A DNA stretch of 64,000 bases from Agapetus fuscipes (GCA_951799405.1 OX637339.1:18724001-18788000), one strand, 5' to 3'; shown: positions 11,208-22,365, counted from the stretch's first letter. Notes: a model not told the origin generated them from the letters alone. A program made the numbers and translations.

Positions 11208-11362
11208 AAGTTGCAAGGATATATTAACATTCAGGATTCATGTAAACCAGGCATGTCAAACACGTGGCCCGCTAAGACAGAAAAAAGCAAGGATATAATA
11301 TTGAAATGAAGGGCTCACCACAAGAAGAGGCGTGCAAGTTCGCGCTGACACATGCTGCACGT
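11208..11362 (-). mobile_element. Family T remnant with a small insertion
   Basis: Tail ATAATCTAAGTTGCAAGG at left, then a foreign piece starting CAGGCATGTCAAACACG (resembling a hAT terminal sequence), then T core GTTCGCGCTGACACATG. Confidence 0.5.
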
Positions 11363-12580
11363 GTCAAAATATACCCGAAGGGCTATTCGGGATCTCGAAG
11401 GCGAGGCCGAAGGCGACTGATACCGATTCGTTGCCGAATGAAATGTGAATTGTGATTCTCGTTTGAAAATTTGGCTGAAGGCTATTTCTTATAAAGGTGA
11501 GGAATCTCCCGGAACTGTCAAAATATAGCGCGGCCGATTTACCCCGCCGTACAGCGAAGGACAGAAATTGTCAGTAGATTATTACAAATATATGACTTAT
11601 TTTCTTTAATGACCTAAATAAATGTATTCGCAAACTCATTCCTTATGTTTATTTGTGACCCACGTGACATTATTATAGGAAATTATGACGTAGAATAGGA
11701 ATTACGATCTTACGAAAATTGGCATTCTGAACGGCATAATATGCGCGTCGCTAAGTACGTCATGCAGATAATTATTATGCTTTTGACAACAATAAATTTG
11801 CACTAAGAAATTGCGTTATTTTTTCACAGTTTCATCTTCATTTGTGATAAATTGTAAACATAATTATTTACAAGTGATTTTCAATCATTATAACGCTCAA
11901 TTTACAAAGATTTAAGCATAGATTTAATTGTCAAATGTCAGTTGACAGCAGACGTGAAGTTAGCCTGATTTGCCAGCCTGCTATGCGAGAGCTGTAAACT
12001 ATGAGAATTGCCCCCAAAGTCCAAGGAAAAATAATTTCACATAAAATGTTATTTATAATCATTTCCTAATTTTAACATATTTAAAATAAACAAATCACCT
12101 TAAATTTTTTAATTAAAATAAATTGGGCTAGTTTTAACAAGTTGAAGGAGTAAAAGTACAATATAAACAATAGTTTTCACCAAACATTGTATTGTTGAGA
12201 ACTGAGTTTTTTATTACATTTTAATGTAGTTTTATGTATTTTCATTCCATTGTTTCGTACTTATTTGCACTTATTATTGTTTTACTACTTTTTGATGAAG
12301 TTTTAGTATTTTTTTTAAATATATGGGGAAATTTACCCTTTGGGCTGGCACCTGTCGGACGATTATCACATCGATCATCCGTCAGTCTGGCCAATCGAGA
12401 AAAAACATACAAAACCCATTGCTGTCCCTTGTAAGGATAGTCGGAAGGTCGGTAGGAACGAGAATCGCAAAACGGCAAAGGAACTCTTTCGCAAGGGCTA
12501 TTAATCTCCACCGGCAACTAATATCTTTAGTGCAACCGAACATCGAGAATTGCACTTCAGACCTAAGATTAAGATGAACC
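11363..12580. other. Mostly unique AT-rich region
   Basis: No supported gene. 11370-11560 and 12440-12560 are moderately GC-richer and share loose motifs with 1190-1310, probably an old repeat. Confidence 0.4.
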
Positions 12581-12584
12581 TTGC

Positions 12585-12785
12585 GACTTAATCAATATCC
12601 CTGGGTGCCTTCACTGCAGATCAACCGCCATGACTCTCGGTCCTGGCATACTTCTCACTTCATCCAGATTATTTTTCATATAGGCTCTCCTATTCTTATG
12701 ATTGAACATCTCATTCGTTCGCTGTTTCAGAAGTTTTATCATTCCACACTTTCCTCGGTCTTCCTCTACCATGGCTTCTAATCAT
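12585..12785 (-). mobile_element. Degraded LINE C-terminal fragment
   Basis: On the minus strand it resembles the GRGRPRKVW / MKKV / RKKW end of the T-type LINE: CTTCATCCAG and CACACTTTCCTCGGTCTTCC match the intact copies at 27780-27905 in order. Too decayed to code. Confidence 0.5.
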
Positions 12786-13059
12786 ACTTGTAGCGTACAC
12801 TCTTCGTCATTCATTTACTTTTTAAGTCGAAATCATTTTAATCTAGTGCTTTTGATTCTTACTTTTCTTCTTTCCCTTGCGCCACATTCTTCTCTTACTA
12901 AATCATTCCTCACCATATCTCTCATTTTTTTCTCAATTGTACTTCTTAGACGCTTGCAATTATGGTTCAAGATTCACTTTCGTGCATTAAGGTGGGCACT
13001 AGTATACTACCTTGCCCCTCCGGGTTAAGGTTTTGTTATAAACTATAACTTATAGTTAT

Positions 13060-13345
13060 GGACATGTACAAAGAATGGATGATAAATGACTGACAAAGTG
13101 GAGGACAGACAAAGTTAAAGGAAAAAGAGAAAAAGGAAGGCAGAGAAAAGTATACTTTTCTAAATAATGGAATATAAGGAATGGAATGAATGTATAAGGA
13201 GGAAATGTATAAAAAAATGTGATGGATATGAATGAATTGAAATACGTACACAACGCTAGGTAGAATTAAGGGAGGTAACGCTAAAAAGGATCTGGCCACC
13301 CTAGTGAAATGGCGATGTAGTTACAGTTACAGTACAGCAGGTAGC
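13060..13345 (+). mobile_element. LINE beta remnant
   Basis: The degraded KGKREKGRQRKVY to MDMNELK to GSGHP region, ending GAAATGGCGATGTAG and the TTACAGTTACAG tail. Confidence 0.7.
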
Positions 13346-13689
13346 TAAATATCGAGTAAATGTACTTCACAATCATATGTAAAATTAACATTGAAAGTTG
13401 AATTAAAAGCAAAATCCGTTCCGTTGATTTTTTAGTCATTTAAAAATATATATCTACTTCAATGTTCAAATATTTTGACTGAACACCATTTGTAGGTAAT
13501 CCTTAAACTACCTATAATCAACAATACGAACATGGGAGATTTCTCTTTTGATGTATGTAATATATTTTTCTCTGAATTTCAACTATTTATTTGTTGAACT
13601 TTGGACGTAATATAACAGCAATCAATGATCATTATCTCAATACTTACCTATTTGTATTGTTTTCTAAGCACCGAAGTAAAAACAAATTA

Positions 13690-13845
13690 ATTTCATTTGT
13701 GTGTGCCTTCGCTCGGGCTCGACTATACACGAAAACAGACGAAGATAGTCAACTTTTCTCTCTTTCGTTTTCAGTTACGATTCGCCCGTCGCCGCGGGAG
13801 GTTGTGCCGCCGCGGAGCTCCTTTTTATACAGAAATTTTTAAACA
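13690..13845 (+). promoter_or_regulatory. Candidate core promoter (Inr + DPE)
   Basis: A GC-rich island in AT-rich DNA. It contains an initiator TCAGTT (A at 13773) and, from +28 to +33 relative to that A, GGTTGT, which fits the arthropod DPE consensus. A possible donor TAA|GTGAGT lies near 13966. It is 4.8 kb upstream of the kinase start codon and on its strand, so it may drive a non-coding first exon of that gene. This is inference from motif spacing only. Confidence 0.35.
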
Positions 13846-15745
13846 TTTATTTTTTACACATTTCTAACAATAAAACCGAGTGCCTACCTGTGTTTCGCAA
13901 CACACTGAAATAAAGTTTGATACATGTTTTGATGAGTTTTAAAATACAAACATACAAGATTATCTAAGTGAGTGTGTTGTGCTGAATACTGTGATTTATT
14001 TTTTGTGAAACTTTTATTGTTTCAAATTTGCATTTTTAAAATTATTATTTCCGTATTAATTATTCATTGCATTCATTACTTTTATCTTACACCCAATGGA
14101 TTTAAAAGTATATATCTGAAAGAAATAACTTAAATCATTTAAAAACAAGAATATTGTCAAAAGTGTCGGAAATTGCATTGTTGACACTTTTTTTTTAAAT
14201 TAGTTTTTTATTTCATTTTTTTTTATGAAAGTTAAGTGAATTCGTTTTAGGATACGTTAATATACACAAAGAAGCTTCCGATTAACGGTTTATCAGACTC
14301 AACGAAGGTTGAATTGCATAAATATTATATTTTTTTAAGTTCGCACCAAATTCATGTGAAGTCAGCCATGTACCGTTACTAGTACTATAGTTCGTGAAAG
14401 TTGATAATAATAATAATAATATCTTACGTAAATTTGATTAAATATGCCTTTAAAAGCGTGTAATAGAAAAGATTCTCAGCTTTAAATTGTGTTTTTAGCG
14501 AGTTTTGCGTTGTGTTAAATAAAAGTTTGCAAATTCATGCAATCTTCGCATTGCTCAATCTAATTTTTTTAACCAATGACATTTGGGTTGTCAGTTTTTT
14601 CTTTCCTTGCTATAACAATCAAATATCATCTTAATTTACATATAAACATAATTATTACTTCTATGAATCAAATCTTCAAGTGTTTTTTAGTGAGAATACA
14701 GTTTTCAAAAGGATAATCTAATCATTTATCGTGTTAATAAAAATATTTTGCCTTGAAGTTGGTCGCATTTTTTTGTTGCATTTACGAAGCGCCATTTCAA
14801 CGGCGGCCATTTTGCGAAAAATACTCGAACTACGCAACAGCTGCTCGAATAAAGATCCAAACACACTTTACACTTTTATACAAATCATTCCAACTATAAA
14901 CAGCGTAGTTCAAGAATGTAGGATGTTATATACAGATCTGTAGAATTCCAATTATCTGTTGAATTAATTGCTCTGAACACAATTTCATATTTACTCAAGA
15001 ATATTTTTTTCGTGTAATCAGTTTATTGTATAGCATTGCTTGAATGTATTTAGATACACCTTTTATCTGTCAGTTTATAATTTTACTTTTCTCGTGGTAC
15101 ATGCTCTGTACGCAAAGTTAAAACAGTCTGAGGACGCAATAATATACTGTTTGATTTTCTTTGAAAGTTGACGGTGTGCGCGTAACTTTGTTACATATTA
15201 TGGCTCGACCTTTATTCCGTGTAACTGTACAACATACCTACTTCATTATTCTAGTTTTTTTTTTCTCTTGGCCTACTTTGAAACAATATTCAGTTTTACC
15301 TTTTTATTTCGCAAATTTTTATATCCGACATTGTAAGAAAATGATTTAAATCGACACTTTGAGATAGAGTTTATTAGATTTTACGTTGAAATCAAGTAAT
15401 AACTAATATTGTTGTTATGAATACGGAAGTTCTTTTTATGTGATACCATTTAAGGTTTTCGAGTGAACAAAGTTCAAAATTAATTTTATTTATATCTGTG
15501 TTTAAGTGTATACCTACCAAGCTGCCATGTAATATTTCTAAGAATAAGAAAAGTAATTATTTTAGTTGTTTTTCTGTGTGTATTGGTTAGAGATAACCTT
15601 GAATTAAAAACAGTCAGCCAATCGCAGTTACTTCCTTCAGTTTTATTTTTGTAATGTTTTGCATTTTTAACTACCTATTACATTTTTTTAAAGTTTAACT
15701 CTTGAATTCATCTTCTACTACCACTCCTATCGAAGTTAAGTTTAT
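13846..15745. other. Long AT-rich, repeat-poor stretch
   Basis: No convincing ORF and none of the window's repeat families. If 13773 is a real start site, this would be first-intron sequence. A small (AATA)n run lies near 14408. Confidence 0.5.
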
Positions 15746-15748
15746 GTA

Positions 15749-15950
15749 ATAATCTTAATTGCAAGGATGTGTTTATATTTAATGCACGCAAACAAACAGG
15801 TATGTGCATAACCGCTTACATATGCTGCACAAAATAAAACCCAAGACTTAAATGAACCTATACCATGCAAATTCTGTCGCCTTCCATGGAATAGGGGTAG
15901 CATTGGTAAAAAGGGATGATTTTTAAAAAGCATGGGACCACCCATACTGT
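15749..15950 (-). mobile_element. Family T copy
   Basis: Tail ATAATCTTAATTGCAAGG at left; diverged; ends in ATGGGACCACCC, where the next T copy of opposite orientation begins. Confidence 0.7.
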
Positions 15951-16440
15951 AAAAATGGTTCACCTTGCCAATGTCACCTCTGTTTCAGGGAAGTTCGGCA
16001 AATCGCTGCCTTAGTTCTTGTTTATCGTATACGCCATTGAGAAAATTTTACATGAGCAATGTCTGCATGTGTACTGGACCAATGTGTCTTATAAAAACAA
16101 GAAATTTATTTAAAAAATATTTAAAAGAACTCTCACATTATCGAGTTTTACGGTTTTTCTTAGCTCAGATTGTGTAGAATTTGATTCATAAGACAACTGC
16201 ATGAAAAAGTCATGTTTGACAAGATTGGCGAATACGGCAAACAAGAACTGGGGGAGCGAAATGTTGCAGGGTTTATGTTCATTTGCGGCTTAGATACTAA
16301 TTTGTAAGCACATATTCAGCGTTTGTAAGCGCGAACTTACATTTGTGGGCGTGCATTTAATATGAACGTTAAATAATGATATAATAATAATAATACAATA
16401 TTTTTATAGCGATATATCTCTGCAACTTAGATTATAGATT
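15940..16440 (+). mobile_element. Family T copy split by a MITE
   Basis: The first part (GACCACCCATACTG to GTTCGGCAAAT) and the second (AAATGTTGCAGGG to GCAACTTAGATTATAG) are one T copy separated by the 16004-16258 element with an AAAT duplication. Confidence 0.75.
16004..16258. mobile_element. MITE delta
   Basis: The ends CGCTGCCTTAGTTCTTG and CAAGAACTGGGGGAGCG are imperfect inverted copies extending into GTATACGCCA/TGGCGAATAC. It is inserted in family T with AAAT on both sides. A closely similar copy is at 59526-59775. Confidence 0.8.
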
Positions 16441-16461
16441 AACGCCCGTGTTTTATTGTCT

Positions 16462-16695
16462 TTGTTCCTTGACTTAAAAGTTGGTAAGTATGTGGCTGAC
16501 CCCCCCATGCTGTAAAAACTTGGTTCACTTTCGGCAATGACACCCCAGTTTCAGGGAAAGGCGGCAAGAGTTGCGAGGCTTATGTCCATGAGAGGCTTTA
16601 GTTTATTTAAGGGTACACATAAGTAAGCGCAAACGTACATGTGTCTGATTCTTGGCAATTAAATGTCAATAGATCTTTGCAACTTTTGATTAAAG
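16462..16695 (+). mobile_element. Family T copy
   Basis: TTCCTTGACTTAAAAG head through TTTGCAACTTTTGATTAAAG; diverged. Confidence 0.7.
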
Positions 16696-16985
16696 ATGTA
16701 TACCCCTGTTTTATAAGAAAAGGCGGTAAAATAATTCTAGTTTTTGTTCATTTTCGGTTCAGGGTTTTGTTAGGTCAAAAATTTATCAGAAATACATTGG
16801 CGGACGTTTAAAAATGTTGAATTATTTCAAATCAAAATGGCCTCCATGGTAAATTGTGATAAATTGATTATTTGTAATCGTCCATATATATCATTTGTTT
16901 ATTAATAATACTTCAAGGTGTGTGATGAACATTTTAATAGGTAGTATAGAATCAAAATCGTCAATCTAGGTTTTCTAGGAAAATT

Positions 16986-17304
16986 AGATTTAGCTCAGTC
17001 GGTAGAGCGCTTGCATTCCATGCCGTGGGCCCGGGTGCGAATTCCACCGAGGGTGTCGGAAATGATTTCCCGCTTCGGTGTTTATTTCAAGCCCCATATT
17101 AAAATACCGGCAAGGTTTACTCAGCCTTCACAAGAAATGAGAACCAGCCCTCTCGGGAGCTGGGAAACCACCACTTCAATTGAAGTGGTTGGCGTAAGGC
17201 CTGCCCGCTTGCCTGTAAAAATAAATAGGTTCAACTCGCCACATGCGACCCCTTCGGGGATAGCGCGGCAAGAAGTTACACTATATGTGTAGCTTAGTTG
17301 CGTA
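16986..17304 (+). mobile_element. SINE-A, full length
   Basis: Box A TAGCTCAGTCGGTAGAG; box B is mutated (GGTGCGAATTCC). Ends GTGTAGCTTAGTTGCG. Confidence 0.85.
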
Positions 17305-17364
17305 TTAAAGCGCAGAATATACCATTGAATGAGTTTCTATTTATATTTCTTTTTTTTTTCAACT

Positions 17365-17465
17365 CCTGCCACCTTTTCCTGAAATCGGGGTGCCATTTGC
17401 AAAATGGAACCAAGTTTGTGCAGCGTAAGGGGCAGCCTCATACCAATCTATTAGTCAAGGAAACA
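17365..17465 (-). mobile_element. Family T fragment
   Basis: CAACTCCTGCCACCTTTTCC to CCTCATACCAATC; lacks the tail. Confidence 0.6.
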
Positions 17466-17520
17466 TAAGTATCGATAAATATTCGTCATAATTTCATATT
17501 TTTTTCCTCGGCCTGCTGAC

Positions 17521-17723
17521 TCAACGGGCGTCGGTAGATCATACCGTATTGATTTAAAGGTAGCAAGCAGTAAAACATGGCGGTTAGTAAACAGCTGTTC
17601 GATGTAATATGCATTTTATATGTAAAGCATACATACAGCGATCAGTTGTGTCAGTGCCGCCATGTTTTGTTGCTTTCTGTCTTCAAATACGTGGATAGGG
17701 TAAGATTGAACGACGCCCGTTGA
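17521..17723. mobile_element. Palindromic MITE kappa-1
   Basis: Perfect 13-bp ends TCAACGGGCGTCG / CGACGCCCGTTGA. The inverted repeat continues imperfectly inward through AAAACATGGCGG / CCGCCATGTTTT. Confidence 0.8.
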
Positions 17724-17730
17724 TCTGTTG

Positions 17731-17880
17731 GTCTCACCGTATCAATTTGAAGATAGGGTGTAATAAAACATGGCGGTGTATCAACAGCTGATCCATTGTT
17801 TATCTAACAACTATCAGCTGTTCAGGCACCTCCGTGTTTTATTTCATCCTATCTTGAAATAGATACGGTAAGATCGAGAC
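17731..17880. mobile_element. Palindromic MITE kappa-2
   Basis: Ends GTCTC/GAGAC with inverted CCGTATCAATTTGAAGATAG / CTATCTTGAAATAGATACGG and an internal CAGCTG palindrome pair. Related in sequence to the preceding element. Confidence 0.7.
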
Positions 17881-17890
17881 TTCAACCCCT

Positions 17891-18050
17891 GGGCTGGATG
17901 TCTCATCACCACGGTAATTCTTACCTACTAAAGATCGGTCATATTTGTATGAAGACTAATATCAGCCATCTTGGATTGACAGGTCTTCATAGAATTAAAT
18001 TATCGATATTTGGTAGGTTAGAATTACCATGGTGATGAGACTTTCAGCCC
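17891..18050. mobile_element. Palindromic MITE lambda
   Basis: GGGCTGGATGTCTCATCACC and GGTGATGAGACTTTCAGCCC are inverted ends, extending through TAGGTTAGAATTACC. The middle resembles the interior of the 40816-41361 element. Confidence 0.8.
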
Positions 18051-18116
18051 ATGATCGTTTTTTTTACGGCCACCTGTGTTTGACTCTTTAACTTAGCAGT
18101 CGGGGAACTTTTTTTA

Positions 18117-18320
18117 AGGTATGAGGCTGACCACCCATACTGTAAAAAATGGTTCACTTTGCCAATCTCACCCCTGTTTCAGGGGAGGTAGGCAAGATAT
18201 TGGGTTTTATATTGTAGATCCACATGCGGCATGTGTTAGCGCGAAATTATACATGTCTGCTTGTGGGAATGCGTTTAATATGAATCTTAAATTATATATA
18301 TCTTTGCAGCTTAGATTTAC
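18117..18320 (+). mobile_element. Family T copy
   Basis: Complete from GGTATGAGGCTGACC to TTTGCAGCTTAGATTTACA, with a short deletion after GGCAAGATATTG. Confidence 0.85.
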
Positions 18321-18476
18321 ATAGATTGAGACCCCATTTGGGGTAATTTACCCCGGTTCCCCGACTGCTGCTTTAACTTATGCATTTACTGATAATTTCT
18401 CTTAAAAACAGGTTAATAATAATAAATAAGTGAGTGCTAAGTAATTTAGTGGAGTGTGCTTTTCGGTGGTTCTGTC

Positions 18477-18491
18477 ATGTTGTTTCGGTGA
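18477..18491 (+). promoter_or_regulatory. Possible upstream mini-ORF before the kinase start
   Basis: ATG TTG TTT CGG TGA, four codons, 62 bases before the kinase ATG. Its stop overlaps the arm of a potential hairpin (GGTGACAG 18487-18494 / CTGTCACC 18506-18513). It matters only if this region is in the 5' leader. Confidence 0.3.
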
Positions 18492-18553
18492 CAGCGGCCG
18501 TGACACTGTCACCCGAGCGTGTGGTGGACTAGCGCCGTCTCCTCACCCAGGAG

Positions 18554-18899
18554 ATGTGGTCAGAGATGGGCGCGCACCGGCAGAAGCCGGATCACGAGTC
18601 TGGTTACTTCGAGGGCAGCGACAGGGACTCTTTGCCAGCGATGAGCCTCCACAACCACAACCCCACCACCACCAACTACTGCCGCGAGGATCTGGAGGTG
18701 CAGGAGTACGTGCATCACCTCCAGGCCAGGAGGCCCGCCACGTCCAAGAGTCCCGGCAATGGAGAGACGCATGGGGAGGAGGTGGAGTGCCGGGAGGAGA
18801 AGGAGAAGGAAGAGAGGAGGAGCAGTAGCGTGCAGATCATCACGGAGCCTGATGATGATATGGATCTGATTAATATCAGCAGGATCACGAATAAAGCAG
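18554..18899 (+). CDS. JIL-1: MSK/JIL-1-like kinase, coding exon 1
   Basis: 115 codons plus one base. The ATG at 18554 is the first in-frame ATG after an in-frame TAG at 18530; a second ATG at 18566 is possible. The peptide is hydrophilic and disordered-looking, with a His/Asn-rich part followed by an acidic, Glu/Arg/Lys-rich stretch and a Ser run. It has no signal peptide or membrane segment, and is longer than the short leader of vertebrate MSK kinases. The exon is strongly GC-rich and ends at donor CAG|GTAATG in phase 1, matching the next exon. MSK/JIL-1 kinases are nuclear Ser/Thr kinases that phosphorylate histone H3; the role is assigned by family. The symbol follows the fly orthologue; RPS6KA5-like is equally apt. 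Confidence 0.75.
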
Positions 18900-18944
18900 G
18901 TAATGGAGCGCGTTGGCTGGAGTGACGTTTTTACAACTATGGAT

Positions 18945-19400
18945 ATAAAATCTAAATTTAAGTTGCAAATAATTGTATAATTTGAGATTCATATTTAATG
19001 CATTTCCACAAGCAGACACGCATAATTTCGCGCTCACACATGCCGCATGTGAACCAACAATATGAAAACCCAATCTCAAATGAACATAAGACCTGCAACT
19101 CTTACCGACCTTCCCTGAAACAGGGGTAGCATTAGCAAAGTGAACAATTTTTTACAGTATGGGTGGTCAGCCTCATACCAACCTATAAGTCAAGAAATAC
19201 AAGCATTATTATTATTATAACATCCAGTTATACAAACAAACAAACACTAAAAAATCTACAAAACATCTATAAAAATGAAAATTGATTCGTGGCCTTAGCC
19301 GCCTACATTACAGATCAGCCGCCATTTTTTTTCGGTCCTAACATACTTCTTTCATTTCATCCAGAGTCATAACCTTTTTCATACAAGCTCTCCTTTTATT
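18945..19400 (-). mobile_element. Family T LINE 3' end with coding remnant
   Basis: Tail at left (AAATTTAAGTTGC), complete T block, then ~130 bp of 3' UTR, then sequence matching the RT C-terminus (ACTTCTTTCATTTCATCC = antisense of the DEMKEV region). This copy links T to its parent LINE. Confidence 0.75.
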
Positions 19401-19604
19401 ATGACTCTGGATGAAATGAAAAGCATCGTACTCCTATTCAGATATGGAGCATCTAAGGTGAAATGGTCTATTATGATTTGTGTTTCTTGATGATGATGGA
19501 TGATTTGTTCCTGGAAATTTGTTCCCTACACATTCATTTGATGGTCCAGGACCATCTTAAGGGTTCCATAGACTAATTGGTTGATATGAAGCTGACTACC
19601 AATC

Positions 19605-19855
19605 TATAATCTAAGTTGCAAGGATATATTCATTTAAAGCTCTCAGATGTATGCCCACAAACCAACACGTGTAGTTCGCGCTTACAAATGCTGAATGTCT
19701 ACTTAAGTACAAATAAAATCCAAATCTCTAATGAACATAAGCCCCACAACTTTTGCCGACCTTCCCTGACACAGGGGTGACATTGGCAAAGTGAACCATT
19801 TTTACAGTATGGGTGGTCATCCCCATACCGACCTATAAGTCTAGGAATACGAATA
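19605..19855 (-). mobile_element. Family T copy
   Basis: Tail ATAATCTAAGTTGCAAGG to CCCATACCGACCTATAAG. A subtype close to 60245-60490. Confidence 0.85.
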
Positions 19856-20055
19856 ATAAATTACTAACCAATACATACTGTAAAAAAATCGTTCACTTTT
19901 TCAAAGTCACTCCTGTTGCAGGGAAAGAAGGGCAAGAGTAGCTTATATATATATACATGCAGCATTTGTAAGTGCGAATTTACACATGTCTGTTTGTGGG
20001 CATGCCTTTAATAACTTTAAATGTTAATATATCTTTGCAACGTAGATTATAGAAT
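19855..20055 (+). mobile_element. Family T copy
   Basis: CCAATACATACTGTAAAA to TTTGCAACGTAGATTATAG; diverged. Confidence 0.7.
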
Positions 20056-20071
20056 GAATTTATCAATATCG

Positions 20072-20230
20072 ACGCTATGGTCTAGTGGATAAGGCGTTGG
20101 CAGTCGAAGTTGACAAAATTACTTACGTGTTTTTGTAACCGATCAACGATCGATTTGACGCTGGTTGAGCAGATGCCATTGGGTAGTTATTTAAAAAGTT
20201 ACGCTATATGCGTAGCTTAGTTGCGTTTCT
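20072..20230 (+). mobile_element. SINE-C head with SINE-A tail
   Basis: Box A-like TGGTCTAGTGGATAAGGCG from a different tRNA, a SINE-C body (GACGCTGGTTGAGCAGATG), then the SINE-A 3' end (GTAGCTTAGTTGCGTTT). Confidence 0.6.
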
Positions 20231-20692
20231 AGACGATGGTATAAGCGTTTTTACATAACACAATAGGGAAGTAGACATCGGAAGGTGACGGTGATTATAT
20301 ATCGACGGTTAAAAGGAAGTAGGGCATAAGCGACAAAAACTTAATTGTTCAGGAGAGATTGAGTTGAGATTGCAAAAACATGTCATAATTTATTTTGATT
20401 TTTTTTATCATATCGTTAAAATCAAAACAGCTCTTAAATAAAAAAAAATAAAAGGCATTTATTGGCATTCCTATTACCTAATGTAGTTTTACGATTTTTT
20501 TACACACAAGCGCCTATAGGACAAAAAAAGGCCAAAATCTTCTCGGTTACGCCAAAATCATACTTCGAAAACGAAGTTGTTTGCTTGGGCATAAACAAAA
20601 AAAAATCATCGTAGAGCTATGATAGTTAGTGCATTAGAAAGAGCGGAAAATTTTAAGTAGCATAGCATTCATAGCTCATTTTTGACCACTGT

Positions 20693-21365
20693 TACTGTAA
20701 CTCTGTCGCCATTCCGCTAGGGGTGGCCAGAGCCTCTGCAGAGTTGCCTCCATTTTTTCCTATCCTGACATAGGTACCTCTTTCAATTCCTTCATATCCA
20801 TCACCTTTTTCATGCATTTTCTTCTTTTACGCTCTTTTTGTATATCCCATTCTTTCACAATCTGATCACTCCATACTTTTCTCGGTCGTCCCTTCCCTCT
20901 TTTTCCTTTCACACTTTCTTTGTATACATACTTTGTCAGTCTTTCCACTCATAACATTCTTTTGTACCTTAACTTTCACATCCTCTTTTAAATTACATTC
21001 TTTCCTTACCTATTCATTCCTAACTCTATCCCTCAGAGTTTTTCCTGTCATGCTTCTCAAATGTTTTATTTCCACCGTACATAAAAAAAAAAAAATGGTT
21101 CACTTTGCCAATGTCACCCCTGTTTCAGGGAAGGACGGCAAGAGTTGCAGGGTTTATGTTCATTTGAGATTGGGTTTTTATATTGCAGGTCCACATGCGG
21201 CATGTGTTAGCGCGAAATTATACATAATATCTGCTTGTGGGAATGCATTTAATATAAATCTTAAATGATATATATCTTTGCAGCTTAGATTAGATTAGTA
21301 CATACTTAACTCATTTCGCTATCGTTCACTGTCCATGCTTCACTTCCATACATCAAAGTCGGTGA
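20693..21365 (-). mobile_element. LINE beta 3' end inside MITE theta
   Basis: On the minus strand it encodes the KGKRGKGRPRKVW region and ends in CTCTGTCGCC/TTACAG tail (left side). Its 5' part continues after the T insertion, to ACTTTGATGTATGG (antisense) near 21350. Confidence 0.85.
21082..21300 (+). mobile_element. Family T copy inside LINE beta
   Basis: 5' truncated, starting at AAAAAATGGTTCAC and ending CAGCTTAGATTAGATTA. The sequence GTACATA occurs on both sides, a 7-bp target duplication. Confidence 0.85.
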
Positions 21366-21601
21366 AAAACGTCGCTTATGCCCTACTTCCTTTTAACCGT
21401 CGATATCAACTGCTTGTTATCAACACAGAAGGTTGTTGGGATGGTCTTCGTATCAATATACATTAGTACATTACTCAATATTACACGTATCAACATAAAA
21501 ACATCGTACATGAAATAGTGATATTAAAAATAATTATATTTTGCGGCCCTAGAGAATTCAAGGGCGTACGTACCAGTTTGTGCACACATATTTATGTAAC
21601 G

Positions 21602-21665
21602 CTATTAAGCTACACGTTTAGTGTAACCTCTTGCCGCATGTGGCCAGTGGAACCTATTTATTTTT
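21602..21665 (-). mobile_element. SINE-A 3' end fragment
   Basis: AAGCTACACGTTTAGTGTAA to AACCTATTTATTTTT. Confidence 0.7.
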
Positions 21666-21668
21666 TCA

Positions 21669-22245
21669 TGTAAGGGTTCCTTGACTTATAGGTTTGTATG
21701 CGGCTGACCACCCATGGTGTAATAATAATAATATTAGGATGATTTATTTGGTGAGCGCTGTTTTTGTGTGTATCACACCTCAAGAGCCCTCTGCGAGCTT
21801 GGTCGTCGCTGTAGAAAGCGCCACTTCTCAAGCAAGACCCAGTTGTTGTTAGGTTGGATGGACCTTTCAGTGACCGGTCTTTGGTAAAGGTGTATGAATT
21901 TTTTCTACTCAGCGAAGAGCACATTCGAAATATATAAATGGTATATTTTTTGTGCTCCGCCGGGATCCGAATCCACAACCTTCCATTTACGAGTCCGAAG
22001 TGTTGCCACTGGACTACGGACCGGTCCAGAAATGATGTAGAAAACGGATTACTTTGCTAATGTCACCCCTGTTTCAGAGAAGGTCGGCAAGAGTTGCAGG
22101 GTGTATATGTTCATTTGAGATTTCGGTTTTAATATTGCAAGTCCACATGCGGCATGTTTAAGCGCGAATTTATACGTGTCTGCTTGTGAAAATGCATATA
22201 ATGTGAATTCCCATTGTTACATATCTTTGCAACTTAGATTGGATT
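21669..22245 (+). mobile_element. Family T copy split by a SINE-B
   Basis: Head 21669-21725 (TTCCTTGACTTATAGG to CATGGTGTAA) and the rest 22030-22245 (ATGATGTAGAAAACGG to GCAACTTAGATTGG). ATGGTGTA / ATGATGTA flank the insert. Confidence 0.75.
21725..22029 (-). mobile_element. SINE-B with (ATT)n tail
   Basis: On the minus strand: tRNA-like head with a GGATTCGGATCCCGG box B region, a body ending AGCGACGACCAAGCTCGCAG, then the tail GGTGTGATACACACAAAAAC and (ATT)n. Confidence 0.85.
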
Positions 22246-22267
22246 GAAAAGAAGGTTTGTTTGTGAA

Positions 22268-22365
22268 GTTTGGGTCGGCTGACCACCCATACTGTAAATA
22301 GTGGTTCACTGTGCCAACGTCACCTATGTTTCAGGGATGGTCGGGAAGACTTGTAGGGCTTCAAT
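22268..22365 (+). mobile_element. Family T fragment
   Basis: GCTGACCACCCATACTGTAA to CTTGTAGGGCTTCAATG; tail absent. Confidence 0.6.

Larger units (their letters stand above)
20298..21406. mobile_element. MITE theta-1 with nested insertions
   Basis: Perfect 36-bp inverted ends (20298-20333 and 21371-21406), beginning ATATCGACGG and ending CCGTCGATAT. Interior matches the uninterrupted copy at 50638-51009 in reverse. Split by a minus-strand LINE beta fragment that itself holds a T copy. Confidence 0.85.

Noticed and set aside
18454..18828. Alternative 124-residue ORF over kinase exon 1
   Set aside because: Out of frame with the exons that join correctly to the kinase domain; a shadow of GC-rich coding sequence.
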